Shown here: piece by piece, positions 32,982 through 43,009 of the stretch
Numbering within the stretch: position 1 is the stretch's first letter
How the letters are laid out: each line of letters starts with the position of its first letter
Source of the DNA: Teratosphaeria epicoccoides
Taxonomy: Eukaryota > Ascomycota > Dothideomycetes > Mycosphaerellales > Teratosphaeriaceae
Reading direction: 5' to 3'
Length of the DNA: 64,000 bases
NCBI GenBank assembly: GCA_021401465.1
Contig: JADDMT010000031.1
Location: forward strand, 62,001-126,000
Program-made: the position numbers and the translations under genes
Notes under the pieces: model-generated
Told to the model about the DNA's origin: nothing
Seen by the model: the letters and a program-made list of their open reading frames with translations, nothing else
Databases searched by the model: none

Positions 32982-34673
32982 GCCGGAATGGCTGGTTACG
33001 ACTGCCACGAATCCAGGCAGAGAGCTTGTGCTTGTGCCTCGAAGCGATGGCTCGAGCTCCTATGCATGATGGGATTACAGCACGCTGCATAGACTGATAG
33101 AGGAATATATCAGACCGCGAGCGAAGTCATCGATGCGGTGCGAGCTGGTTATCAACCTCCACAAGTAAGTCTCGAGTTCCAATCGGTCGATTTCCATCCT
33201 CATGCTATCTGATGTAAATCTAATACATTGTTGAAATCCTATTTACTGTGACGGACATGTTAGGTACCTCTGATTACGCCCTTTACCGTTCTGACTTACT
33301 CTCACTGCGTTGTGTACGCGCTGACCTTTCAGTGTAGAGCCTACTGCGAAGCGTGATGCCAGTGGTATTGGGCGATAGTGCACAGTGCATCCTTGGCCAC
33401 GAGGCAATTCCATCAGCGCGGTCAACGGGTCGATCATTGCCACACTGACGACGCTGTACGAGGGAAGAGTCAAGGGCGGCAGGGTCTAGGCTTTGAAGCT
33501 GTTGCCGACTAGTGTCATATGGTTGATGACACCGTGTTGGTGCTCGGCTGGTTCCACGCCGATCAGGTTCAGTCGGCGCATGATGATGATCAGTCTGAGG
33601 TCAACAGGCCTCCACAGGAAAGCGCTACAGTCCACAGCCAACTTTGGTGATCAGTGATCATCGCCGTTGTCTCAGGTCAAGAATTGGCGACAAGTCTTCT
33701 CCCCGTATTGAGTGAAACGAGATCCTCTGCAAGCGTGAAGATGATCTCCGCTGTGTGTACTCACTTCCAATCACAGGGAAGGCTCAGTGATCAGCTCTTT
33801 AGATAGCCCGACCATCGGGGCTACTGAATCCAGGAACCTCACCAGCGTCACCAGCTTATCTCACTATTGCTTCTCCCAATTACATGCCGTCTACGCCGCA
33901 ACGCTTGCTATTATCGAGGATTTTCGACTAGTTCCAACTGGAAGATAAGTGCGGCGGACTGGGAGCGAAGACGTCAGGGGGCCAGTCGAGAAGCCAGTGG
34001 CTTGACCGTCTCTTCCACGTTCCAGTCACTCCAAGCGACCATGAAGTAAGCACTAGGAGCCACGTGCTGGGTGCCACAGCTTCCGTCTGAACAGATCCTT
34101 GGTCGGAATCAGCGATACCTCAGGGCGAGCGAAGATCGGGCAAATCGTTGCACGCGTTTTATGGTGCAGGGCATGGACCGTGGATAACCATGTGCGGACA
34201 GCATGGTGCCATTTCGATCCGACCGTTGACAGTGCTAGCATAACGCATCGTCTGCCTAGCAAGTGACATTATCTTTTGGTCGACCTACTAAGGCCAAGAC
34301 ATGTGGAGCTCACGGCGGGAGATAGGCCTGAAACACTGCCGTCTCCTCCGATGATTTACCAAGCCCAGCTCGCATCGCGACCGTTGATTGCGGTCACACG
34401 AGGATCTTTGCGGCACATGACGATCACTGATGGCTCTCCCAGCAAATGAGCATATAGCATAAGAGGACCATTGCTTGCCACTTTGCCCCCTGACATGACA
34501 TTCCAACCTCTCCCAACCCTGACCACGGTATATGCAAGCCTGCGTTGACGACAAGACGGCATCATCCCCATTCCAAATTCAGCCGCGAGACAACAATCTC
34601 GAAGCTACTGCGGACGAGCTCCCCACAGCACCAATTCGACAGCTGTACAAAAGCAACCATCACCATCAACAAC
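32982..34673. other. Intergenic, no gene recognised
   Basis: About 1.7 kb without a convincing frame. The final 150 bases are the leader of the secreted protein gene. Confidence 0.5.
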
Positions 34674-34967
34674 ATGAAGCTGTCCACCCTCAGTCTCATT
34701 CTAATCACCGCAAGCACATGTGCGAGTCCATTGGCAGTCTCATCGGAGGATCCAACTATCCAGTACATCACGCAGAGAATCAACTGTTTCCCCTCCAAGT
34801 GGCCGGGTGCAGGCAACTGCCACGAATGGTTGGCGAATTCTTGTGGGGTGTGGTGTACTGATAAGTGCACACTGCCTTATCAAAGTTGTTACATGGCAGC
34901 AAACGACACGGAAGACGGCAAGGGCGGCATGTGTTATTGCGGATCTCAGAAGGCTCCGCCAGGCTGA
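34674..34967 (+). CDS. Small secreted cysteine-rich protein (effector-like)
   Basis: 97 residues. MKLSTLSLILITASTCAS is a clear signal peptide with cleavage probably after residue 17-19. The mature part carries eight cysteines spaced C-x10-C-x7-C-x3-C-x3-C-x6-C-x13-C-x-C, enough for four disulfides, and is otherwise Asn/Gly/Trp-rich. No known domain was recognised. Size, signal peptide and cysteine content match secreted fungal effector or antimicrobial candidates; that role is inference only. The ATG follows an A-rich CAACAACATG context typical of highly expressed fungal genes. The frame is open upstream to 34545, but those residues would bury the signal peptide. Confidence 0.75.
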   Translation: MKLSTLSLILITASTCASPLAVSSEDPTIQYITQRINCFPSKWPGAGNCHEWLANSCGVWCTDKCTLPYQSCYMAANDTEDGKGGMCYCGSQKAPPG

Positions 34968-35372
34968 TTCTTCAGGCTGTGAAGTTGGCATTGCTTCGAA
35001 AGACTCGATCTACCAGACTGATCGGATGAGGCGCAATTGATGGTCGCTCATGTGTATAATAATGGCAAGATACCAGCTGTCTGGGGGAGATGATGGGTGC
35101 GACGGCCAATGCGTCAGGTTTCAGTCGAGGTGTATCTTGCGCAAGCCTGCAGGAGAGCAAAGTTTGGGCAATGTGGAAAGCCGCACCCAATTGCAGGGCC
35201 TGCCTTTGTCAAGAAAGGTAGGAACGACTTGAGTATTCTCAGCAGGGCTCAGCCGTTATGGCCATGTTTCCAACGCTCACGACTTTGCGGTTACTGAGAG
35301 CAACGGTCGATCTGCGTCAAGGCCAAGTCCACTGTTCTGTGTGGCAGTATTACGGCTCGCGAATATACGTCC
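34968..35372. other. Convergent intergenic region
   Basis: 3' flanks of the secreted protein gene and the D-aminopeptidase. No gene seen. Confidence 0.5.
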
Positions 35373-37260
35373 CTACGACCTGACATATACCAATTTCCGT
35401 GCCAGCCAACAACCCACAGTACAGCCGGACACCGTCCCGTCCTCTTCACGCTTGAAGACAATCGTCCAGTCACCTGGTGGAGTTGAGTCCATGGCTCTCG
35501 GATTTCCCAATGCCCACACATTCTTCCCCAGGCAACGCATCGTCCAGATTGGCCCTTGGCCCAGGAAGCCATCAAACGACCCATACAGCGTCCCACCCAT
35601 GTTCGTGACATTGAAAATGCTCTCTGACTCGCCACAATGATATGTACCTGCGAATCCAGATCCCGCGGCTTGAGCCAGAGCTCCGTCGTTCAGTGGCTGT
35701 ATGCGCGTGGCGCGCAGGATCCTGTTGTCTTTGATACGTTCGACATGCAGAACATCTTGCTCCAAGCGAACATTCATGCCGGGATTCCTTGCTGTAGTCT
35801 CCGACGTCAAAGTGACCGATTCGCCACCAGTACCGGGTCCATAGTTGATCAAAACCTTTCCTGGATAGTCTTGGTGCGCGAGGTATAGTCCCAAGTATAA
35901 CTGTGAGTCGGAAAACAGGAAGTCCCCCTTCCACGAAGCAGAAGGTAAGAAGACATCCTTTTTTGGCTCTTCCCAGCCAAGCATCTTCTTGACGACATGC
36001 TCTACCGGGACGCTGGGGTCGGGCTCGAAGTTGTGCAACGCGACGACAGACAAGCGTTCGGAAGGGATCTGGAGTCGTAAGTGTCGGAAGCCACGAAGCG
36101 CTCCACCATGACCGATGGCCTCTCGTTCCGCCACCTTCGCGCGAGCAAGCCCATGACCATAATTGGCAGGCTTGCCGTTCCGGAAGGTCTGCTGTCTGGA
36201 CGTCTGCGCATATAGGCTGTCAGGGTCTGAAATGCTGCGATCGAGGTACTGCTCATAGGCGAGCATATCGTCCAAGGTTGCGGCAATGCCGGCGTCCCCG
36301 GCCCATTCGATGCGATTTGTTGCTGAGAAATACCCAACCCTCTCGTTTCCTTCGTAGCCGACGATCGGTAGTGGCAGACCTGCGGTATTTGGACACAGTT
36401 TGGCTGAAGACATGCCAGCCGGGATGAAAAGCCTTTCCACAAGCAGCTGATCGAGGGACATGCCAGAAACATTCTCCATAATTCTACCTATGAGATGGAA
36501 ATTGACATTCGAGTAGGAGTACTCTGTCCCTGGGGTGAAGTGGAAGCTTTTGACTCGGTCAAGAGACTGCGGTGCGTCGTGTAACAATGAGAATGGCCCG
36601 TCCGGTCGAGCGCCCCATAGTGTGGTCCTGAGACGATACATCAGCTGCGACCGGGATAGCTCACAACACCCTCCTACATTGCCCAGTAGTCCCGGATGCC
36701 AGATTGCATATTATACAGATCAGCGACCTTGAGATCACTCTGCACATTGAGATTTGGAAGCAATCTTTTCAGTTCCGTTTCGAATTGCTCCGCGGGATCT
36801 TCCTTGCGCTCGAGCATGAGAGGCGCGGGCTTCTGTAGCAGTGACTGCATGACCAAGCAAACCCTAAGAGTAATGGTTCGCGGGTCAGTCAATGCCTGTT
36901 TAGGAGAAGAGCCTCAGCTGTCCGCCCGTTGATCACTTGTGCTTTTGCACGAGGCATCACCAGCTGCTTGAAGAAATGGAGCAGCCGTCAGACATGTCCA
37001 GAGCAGTCGTGTGAGTGACTGATCAGTCATTGACGATACTTGATCCGCCTGCGCTTTGCTTACATCTGCTTGGAGATAGAACAAATTGGGAAATGTGTGT
37101 CGGTCGTCAATGGCACGCGCCGATCGAGGTCTGCATAGCCCCAAGCTCGTTTGCCAACAATCTCGCCATCCTTTACTACACCTACGACCCCTCCAGGCCC
37201 GCGTGAAAGATGCGGAACTCCGGCGAGAATACGCTCAACATCAGCATTGAATGCCGACAT
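35373..37260 (-). CDS. D-aminopeptidase-like serine hydrolase (beta-lactamase fold)
   Basis: Three exons (37064-37260, 36678-36863, 35373-36627; introns 200 and 50 bases) give 545 residues. Penicillin-recognising motifs are complete: SISK in FPICSISKQM (nucleophile Ser and Lys), Tyr-x-Asn in YSYSNVNFHL, and HGGA in GHGGALRGFRH. After the catalytic domain (to about residue 340) come two beta-barrel-like domains ending TLYGSFDGFLG, GDWTIVFKREEDGT and SGCTVGCWLARKLVYV. This three-domain plan and many local identities match the Ochrobactrum D-aminopeptidase (about 520 residues), which removes N-terminal D-amino acids such as D-Ala. No signal peptide, so intracellular. A bacterial source is plausible, but the two introns show long residence in a fungal lineage. 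Confidence 0.88.
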
Positions 37261-38340
37261 GATGGAATGTGTATGGTGTAGCGAGATGCTGCTTGTGACT
37301 GCAATGTTTGCATCGTCCACGGAGAGGAGTTCCTGCCCAAAGTGAGCATTGCACGTGACCTGTCATGCGAGGTGGGCCGGTCCCGTCTCAGAGATAAGGT
37401 AACCAGACTGGACTTCAGCACAACAGCTTCCTAGTCATCCAGACCTGGAGCTCTGAAGTGTGTGACGCCAGAGTGCTCGGCAGTATTCGCCTACAATCTT
37501 ATGGCTTGATTTACGACCGTATGAACTTGCGGGCTTTTCGCAAGTTTAATACAAGAGAGGAGTCAGATCTGTGCGATTGAGGCGCATTCTCTTGGCTCGA
37601 GAGAATGAGATGGATCGATTGTCGCCTGGGAAGCAGTCGGATAGCGCATTCCAGGGATAGACGCTGTAGTTGCCACAGACATAGATCTGTTAGGTCTGTT
37701 AACAGATCTAACAGAGCTACTCTTTCAGGTTTGCATGGAGTACCTGGACGCCAAGCGGCAGTCAGCGCCAACATACGGAGAAAGGAATATGTTGTTTCTG
37801 TTGGCAGTGAACAAATCCCGCATCACGGAAGAGGACGGGGCCATGGTTCAAAGGATGTGTAGAAGTATTCATCCTTTGTGTAGAAGCATTCATCCTTCTC
37901 GGACTTTCCTGGAAGAAGCACCCATACACACGGCGCAGATACACAAGAGCCATTTCCCCTTATTCCGAGTGTTGGTGCCGATTGCTGCTTATGGCATTCT
38001 CCTGGAGTACCATGCTCATGCGCCTGGAATTGTCAGGCAGCCTCAGAGTCTACTGATTCAATGCGCTTAACAACTGCGACTTGAAATTGACCTGTCACTA
38101 AGCCCTTATCTACGCAAATGCGGCTCTATCGCGAAGATTGAGTTAGTCCTATCTGTACTCTGAATCTTGCAAGAAGACCTACATTCTGTCACTAGTAGCT
38201 CTTAATGCAAGGTCCGTACACGCCCCTTAGACCATGTCCTTTAGTCCTCTGAGGGCATATGCTGCCGTGAGCAGGAATACTTATTGGCTAGAACCTGATC
38301 GAGGCTGTCGTCTAGGGTGTCCTTAGGCATGACTCTGTTA
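37261..38340. other. Intergenic, no gene
   Basis: D-aminopeptidase promoter and AT-richer DNA. Includes a hairpin at 37682-37710 and a short direct repeat of GTGTAGAAGNATTCATCC at about 37857-37895. Confidence 0.5.
37682..37710. repeat. 11-bp perfect inverted repeat
   Basis: Arms TAGATCTGTTA (37682-37692) and TAACAGATCTA (37700-37710), seven-base loop. It contains the BglII-type AGATCT in each arm. Function unknown. Confidence 0.9.
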
Positions 38341-38605
38341 CGTACAGACCCTTTGCAAGATCGTACGAAATGTGGGTCTTTCTGCAAGGTTCGTAGAACA
38401 GATGGGACCACTTAGATCTTTTTACGATTCAGCTACTTTTACTTGGCTTAGGGGGTTGAAATAGGTCAATCGTGACTCATTCAGCAGTCGGATCGCCTGT
38501 TCATTAGATAGACACTACGGCTGCCTAAGATCTAGGCAGGTAAGCATGGTGCTCCTAGTTGCCAAGCTGATATAAGATTTAACGTACGGATGTGCGAACA
38601 GTCTG
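38341..38605 (+). repeat. Dispersed non-coding repeat, copy A
   Basis: Shares blocks in the same order and orientation with 45011-45290: CGAAATGTGGG, AAGGTTC, CCACTTA, CAATCGTGACTCATT, GCAGTCGGATC, GACTGCCT-like, AGCATGGT, GCCAAGC and GATGTGCGAACAG. The copies are strongly diverged and neither encodes a protein. Copy A runs directly into the 21-bp array. Confidence 0.82.
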
Positions 38606-38831
38606 TACGAATGTGCAAACAGTCTATACAAATGTGCAAACAGTCTATACGAATGTGTAAATAGTCTGTACGAATGTGTAAATAGTCTATACAAATGTGC
38701 AAATAGTCTATACGAATGTGCAAACAGTCTGTACGAATGTGCAAACAGGCTGTACGAATGTGCAAACAGGCTGTACGAATGTGCAAACAGGCTATACGAA
38801 TGTGCAAACAGTCTGTACGAATGTGCAAGCG
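38587..38831 (+). repeat. 21-bp tandem array, about 11-12 copies
   Basis: Unit CAGTCTGTACGAATGTGCAA plus one A, with G/A, C/T and T/G variants between copies. Because 21 is a multiple of three, several frames on both strands stay open and give false heptad proteins (for example repeated LFAHSYR). Confidence 0.95.
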
Positions 38832-39119
38832 AACTGTGTGTGTGGATCACGCCTTCGCTGAATCCGCGAATCAGAGACAGAGCGAAGCTCCCCGTCTCGC
38901 GATCTGCAAATTCTTGCGACCTGCGACAGCAACAATTCCACTTCAGGGATACGAGCCATTCTACGGCGCCTGCAGTACGTGTCCATGGCGCCCTATACCG
39001 ACAATCATCCATTGATATTCCGACCATAGATCACAAACCGTAGTCCCAGCGCGACCTCAACGCTGCTGCCTCGAGCTCGTTACGCACAGGTGCTCGAATC
39101 TTGGCACGTCAAGCCTCCT
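38832..39119. other. Intergenic flank of the tandem array
   Basis: No feature recognised between the array and the small ORF at 39120. Confidence 0.4.
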
Positions 39120-39311
39120 TCATCGTCGTATCCACAGAAGCCATAACGCTACAATCATCAGCCAATGTACATGGCGCGCTGTCACAGGTGGCGGGCAGCA
39201 AACCATGGATCCGTTCTCGTCAGTGCTGCAGGGTTCGCAATAACTGCTGCATCCTTCGACTAGGCTCGCAGCGTAGACAAGCACGAGAACAAAAAGCGCC
39301 CTCGTATGCAT
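39120..39311 (-). CDS. Possible small secreted/anchored Cys-rich protein
   Basis: 63 residues. MHTRALFVLVLVYAASLVEG is a good signal peptide, followed by a Cys cluster (CSSYCEPCSTDENG then VCCPP) and a hydrophobic Trp-rich end (HWLMIVALWLLWI). The last part could be a membrane anchor or read-through into an unspliced intron: GTGACA and GTACAT donors lie just before it. No family recognised. Confidence 0.4.
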   Translation of the reverse strand: MHTRALFVLVLVYAASLVEGCSSYCEPCSTDENGSMVCCPPPVTARHVHWLMIVALWLLWIRR

Positions 39312-39755
39312 CGTAAAGTGGGTTGTTCTTTGAAAATGAGCTTTTTTTTGTCCTTGAAAGTTGCACGAAGGGTTCTGCTGACGGTCGTTCTCTTGGGGGT
39401 GGTAGAACTGAGCTGAGACCTCGTTCGCGGAGGAAGCGGGCAGAGATCAACTTATTACCATACCAGCCGGGAATCTTCGCGTATCCGGGTCCGCAGTCCG
39501 GCTAATGTAGGATTTATGCAGTGGAATGCAGCTGACACGGTTTCCGAGGCGGTCTCAGATTATTCGGTCGTAAGGACGAGCACGGATCATGCTACGGTCT
39601 AGTGCTGCACGCCGGTCGGATATTTCCCTTGTCCGTTATGGCCACCTTGGACTTGTCAAAGGAATGATGAAGACGAAATCTAGAGCAAGCGGGCAGCCTG
39701 ACATGGGGCCGAGCAGTCGTGAGACTCAAAATGGCACCTTCAACAGATTTTAACA
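39312..39755. other. Intergenic, no gene
   Basis: Includes a short T-run at about 39341-39349. Nothing else recognised. Confidence 0.45.
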
Positions 39756-40848
39756 TTATATGCTGGAGATATAGCTTCCAAAAACGATCGATTTGGCGCT
39801 GGAATTCAATAATTGTTCTTGCGCTTCCTCGAGCTTCAAAAGCAGGTGTGCTGTGCGCACATAGACCTCTGCTTCACATTAGCACGGCTCATTCGCTGTC
39901 ATACTAGGACAACTTACGTTCAAATTGTACCAAGTACGAAACCGCGACCTCATTCTCGCTTTCGAAGAGCACTGGGTTTGCTCTCCTCCGCTGCTTCTGC
40001 TTGATCCGAAATTTGACGCCAACACTCTGATCTCTCGTATTGACCCAAAGTACAGTCGGATCTTTCAGGGGGCTCGTCGTCTCAGTGACAGCCTTTTTCG
40101 ACGCGCCCGCAGACTGTGGAGTCCGGGGCGGATCATGGTGGATGACCACAGGCTCGCCATCCGAGAACACGTTGGTCTCCGAGTGCTTGCTTAGCCAGTC
40201 ACGCCAGACTCTGATCGTGCCCTCGGTGACTTCTTGAATGCTGATGAGGTACCCACGAGAAGTCTCTTTCTTGCCGAGATAGGCTTGCGTGGAGAGCTGA
40301 GAGAAAAGGTCGTGGGCATCGACGGTCACGGTCTTGGAGACAACTTCATCTTCTACTGCGGATGCGTCGGGGGCAGCGTAATTACTCGGATGTGTTCGTG
40401 ATCCCGGTATGTCGCCGGGTGGCACGAAGCGTCCACGTGCTGGTGGTTCTTGCTTCTGAGGCCTGAAGCGACTGTATAGTTCGCCTATTCTTTTGACCTG
40501 ACGGACTTGTCTTTCCGCGCCTTGACCGTCCCCAGACGAGCTGTTTATATCATGATACAACTCCTGCAAGCCATGTGTGCCCAGACTAGTGCAGTAAAAG
40601 CTTGTGGCTGTCTGAGTCTCTGATGGTCTCGCGCACTCCAGGTATAGCTTATAGTCGTTCAATCCCGAAGCGAGCTGGAGTCGCTTGTACAGGATGCGGA
40701 GGATGAGGGAGTGGAAATGGCGGCAGGTAGACGTGTAGATCACAAGTTGCTTGGTAGGAAAGGTGCTGAAGATCTGTAGCAAAATCTCGTTCGGAAGGGT
40801 AAAGATGCCTTGTGCGACGCGCTCAACTTTGCTTGTGTCATGATCCAT
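39756..40848 (-). CDS. F-box protein, two exons
   Basis: 347 residues from exons 39918-40848 and 39756-39868; the 49-base intron has a GTAAGT donor and GCAG acceptor and extends the protein past an otherwise early stop. An F-box lies at about residues 15-50 (GIFTLPNEILLQIFSTFPTK, TSTCRHFHSLILRILYKRL), the Skp1-binding motif of SCF ubiquitin ligases. The rest holds a Pro-rich linker and a domain with IRVWRDWLSKHSE, VLWVNTRDQSVGVKFRIKQK and SYLVQFEQVYVRTAHLLLKL, also found in other fungal F-box proteins. Target unknown; role as substrate adaptor inferred. It shares a 280-base divergent promoter with ECM11. Confidence 0.83.
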
Positions 40849-41128
40849 GTTGATTACTACGAGCCAATCGTGCTGGAATCACAGATCGATCACTGCTGAT
40901 GGAGCAACGATGAATGACGGTCGTTCATGAAGATGAGAACCACTGGGAAGGGAAGGCGCGACGGGCACGTCAACGCGCCTTCCACGCTCGGTCAAGCGGA
41001 CTTAAGGTCTAGAGCGGGAGGTGCAGGTGTTTCGGTGAACCTTCAACCTCATCTTTCTGCACTCAACCTCACCGTCTCACGTGCGGCGGAGCTTCAACAG
41101 CTTTGCGGCGGCGCGGGCGGCAGTCACG
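40849..41128. promoter_or_regulatory. Divergent promoter, F-box gene / ECM11
   Basis: Only 280 bases separate the two start codons. Contains GAACCACTGG and CACGTC motifs; no assigned regulator. Confidence 0.45.
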
Positions 41129-42754
41129 ATGCCACCAAAAAGCGGCGTCATGGCGTTCGTCCACGCGAAGAACGGCGAGGAAGGCACGCGTCCGAACGTG
41201 CCGCAAGACGGACGCCGCTTTGATGACCTTAAGATGCAAGTCAACCAACCACCCCGTTCGAACTCAGCTGCACCGCGCCAAAGTGGCCAGGACGGTGGTC
41301 AACGGCATCCGCACCACCCAAAGAAAGGTCAATTGGCCACGCAGTCCCGCGATGCATCTCGAACCCGGGGTGTTATATATGACACAGATGCCAGTGATGC
41401 TGACAAGACTTCAACTGCGCACAGCGAGCGACGTGTCCCTGAGCCGCAGCGTGCAGCTCAAAAGCGCCGAGAGGGTCGCCAGGACGATTACAGCGACGAC
41501 TCCGGGGACGGTTCCGACGAAAGCGAAGACTTACCCCCAGACCCTCTCACCAGGACTGGTGGCCGGCTCATCGATGGCAATGTCGATGATCGCCAGATGC
41601 GGATAATGCAACGCATGCACATGAAGGGTGACACTTATCCGTCCACCACCTCGGGTCCACCTTCGCACCTGGAGCCAGTGGAGCAAGTCCGACTAGCAAC
41701 AGGTCAACTGGCGACGATCGCGAAGGTCGCAGATCTTCCGCAAGCTGGCGGTCAGAGGCAGCGCTTAGGAGCCCACTCACCGGCCGTTCAACCTCACCAG
41801 GCCGCGATTCCAGACTATGGCCAAGATCACAAGGCCCGCCAAGTGCAACCTGCCAAATCACTGTTGGTCTTGCCAAGAGTGCAAGGTGGTCTAATCGAAG
41901 CTCCGCTGGATGCGTCCGCCAACGCACAAGCTGGCTTCGCGTATGGCAAGGCTCCACATGCCCGTCAGTCATTCGGCCGCCTGGACCAACCCGCACGCGA
42001 AGCCAAGCAGCCAGCTCGACCAGCCAAGCACTTGCAAGTGGCTCATGCGCGCCCGCAGCAGGCGCCACATTCGGTGCAGATTCACGAAGCACCTAATGGA
42101 CGACCAACTTCAACTGAGGTCCTTGCGAATCAGCAGCGCTCTGCCTCTCCGCAAGTGCCTCAGTTTGAGAAACAGACCAAACAAGTTCATCGGTCCTCCA
42201 CGCCAGAAGATCGAATTACCCAAGAGGAGGGCCATGCACGCGCAGAGCAAGATGATCGGAAGCGTGACGGCAATGAATTTGCTGCTGAGCAAGAGGATCA
42301 GGCGATGTCTGGAGAACCAGAGTTCGATCATGAGTATGCCGAGCTGATAACCATGACATATGAGGATCTCAAGGCCGAAGACTTCGATGTCAATCCAAAT
42401 GCACAAGTCCTGCACCTACCGGAAGACATTCCAGCAGATACGCTGCACGGCAAGCTCGCTTCTATGCGCCGCTTCAATCCTCGAAGCCAAGCTGATTTCT
42501 TTGCCACCTTGCCAATCAGTCAGTGGGAGGAGGCTGGCGAATGGTTCCTTGACCAATTTGGCGACACCGTTGCACGATTCAAAAACGCCCGCCGGGAGAA
42601 GCGCGAGGCCGCTAAGCACTTCGAGGAGGAGGTCGCTTGCAGATATGAGGCTGTCAGCAAAAAGCGCAAGTTGACGGATGATGCATTCACGGAAATGAGG
42701 CAAAGCGGATCTCAGGTGCTGCTCGGCACCCCGAAGAAGGGAATGAAGCAATAG
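41129..42754 (+). CDS. ECM11: ECM11-domain protein
   Basis: 541 residues, intronless. Start chosen at MPPKSGVMAFVH. The first ~400 residues are disordered (Gln/Pro/Arg/Asp-rich, SDDSGDGSDESEDLPPDP). The C-terminal ~130 residues form the ECM11 domain: MTYEDLKAEDFDVNPNAQVL, ASMRRFNPRSQADFFATLPI, QWEEAGEWFLDQFGDTVARF and the coiled tail KNARREKREAAKHFEEEVA. In budding yeast Ecm11 with Gmc2 builds the central element of the synaptonemal complex; the orthologous meiotic role is plausible but unproven in filamentous fungi. Nuclear, as the basic C-terminus (KKRKL) suggests. Confidence 0.82.
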   Translation: MPPKSGVMAFVHAKNGEEGTRPNVPQDGRRFDDLKMQVNQPPRSNSAAPRQSGQDGGQRHPHHPKKGQLATQSRDASRTRGVIYDTDASDADKTSTAHSERRVPEPQRAAQKRREGRQDDYSDDSGDGSDESEDLPPDPLTRTGGRLIDGNVDDRQMRIMQRMHMKGDTYPSTTSGPPSHLEPVEQVRLATGQLATIAKVADLPQAGGQRQRLGAHSPAVQPHQAAIPDYGQDHKARQVQPAKSLLVLPRVQGGLIEAPLDASANAQAGFAYGKAPHARQSFGRLDQPAREAKQPARPAKHLQVAHARPQQAPHSVQIHEAPNGRPTSTEVLANQQRSASPQVPQFEKQTKQVHRSSTPEDRITQEEGHARAEQDDRKRDGNEFAAEQEDQAMSGEPEFDHEYAELITMTYEDLKAEDFDVNPNAQVLHLPEDIPADTLHGKLASMRRFNPRSQADFFATLPISQWEEAGEWFLDQFGDTVARFKNARREKREAAKHFEEEVACRYEAVSKKRKLTDDAFTEMRQSGSQVLLGTPKKGMKQ

Positions 42755-43009
42755 CGATTTGATGGATGTGACCCGATTGTTACGGCACTGATGGCTAGAC
42801 TATGTTGTTGTTATTGTTACCTTACATGACCTGCGTTCAAGCATCGGTGTTCGGGAGGCATGAATGCAAGATTGCTGACTTGCTGATATCGTGAGCGGCA
42901 TCGGGCGACTTTGCTACATGAGCTACATGTAACATTGAAGTACGCTTTTTGTGCTTCGCAGCTGCAGATAGTGCTCCATAGCTAAGGCTCGTTTTCATGC
43001 AAGAAAGCT

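Noticed and set aside
38587..38831. Regularly spaced repeats resembling a CRISPR array
   Set aside because: Units are directly contiguous with no unique spacers, there are no cas genes, and the host is a eukaryote.
38515..39027. 170-codon frame encoding heptad repeats (LFAHSYR)
   Set aside because: It is only the translation of the 21-bp tandem array; other frames on both strands are equally open with different heptads.
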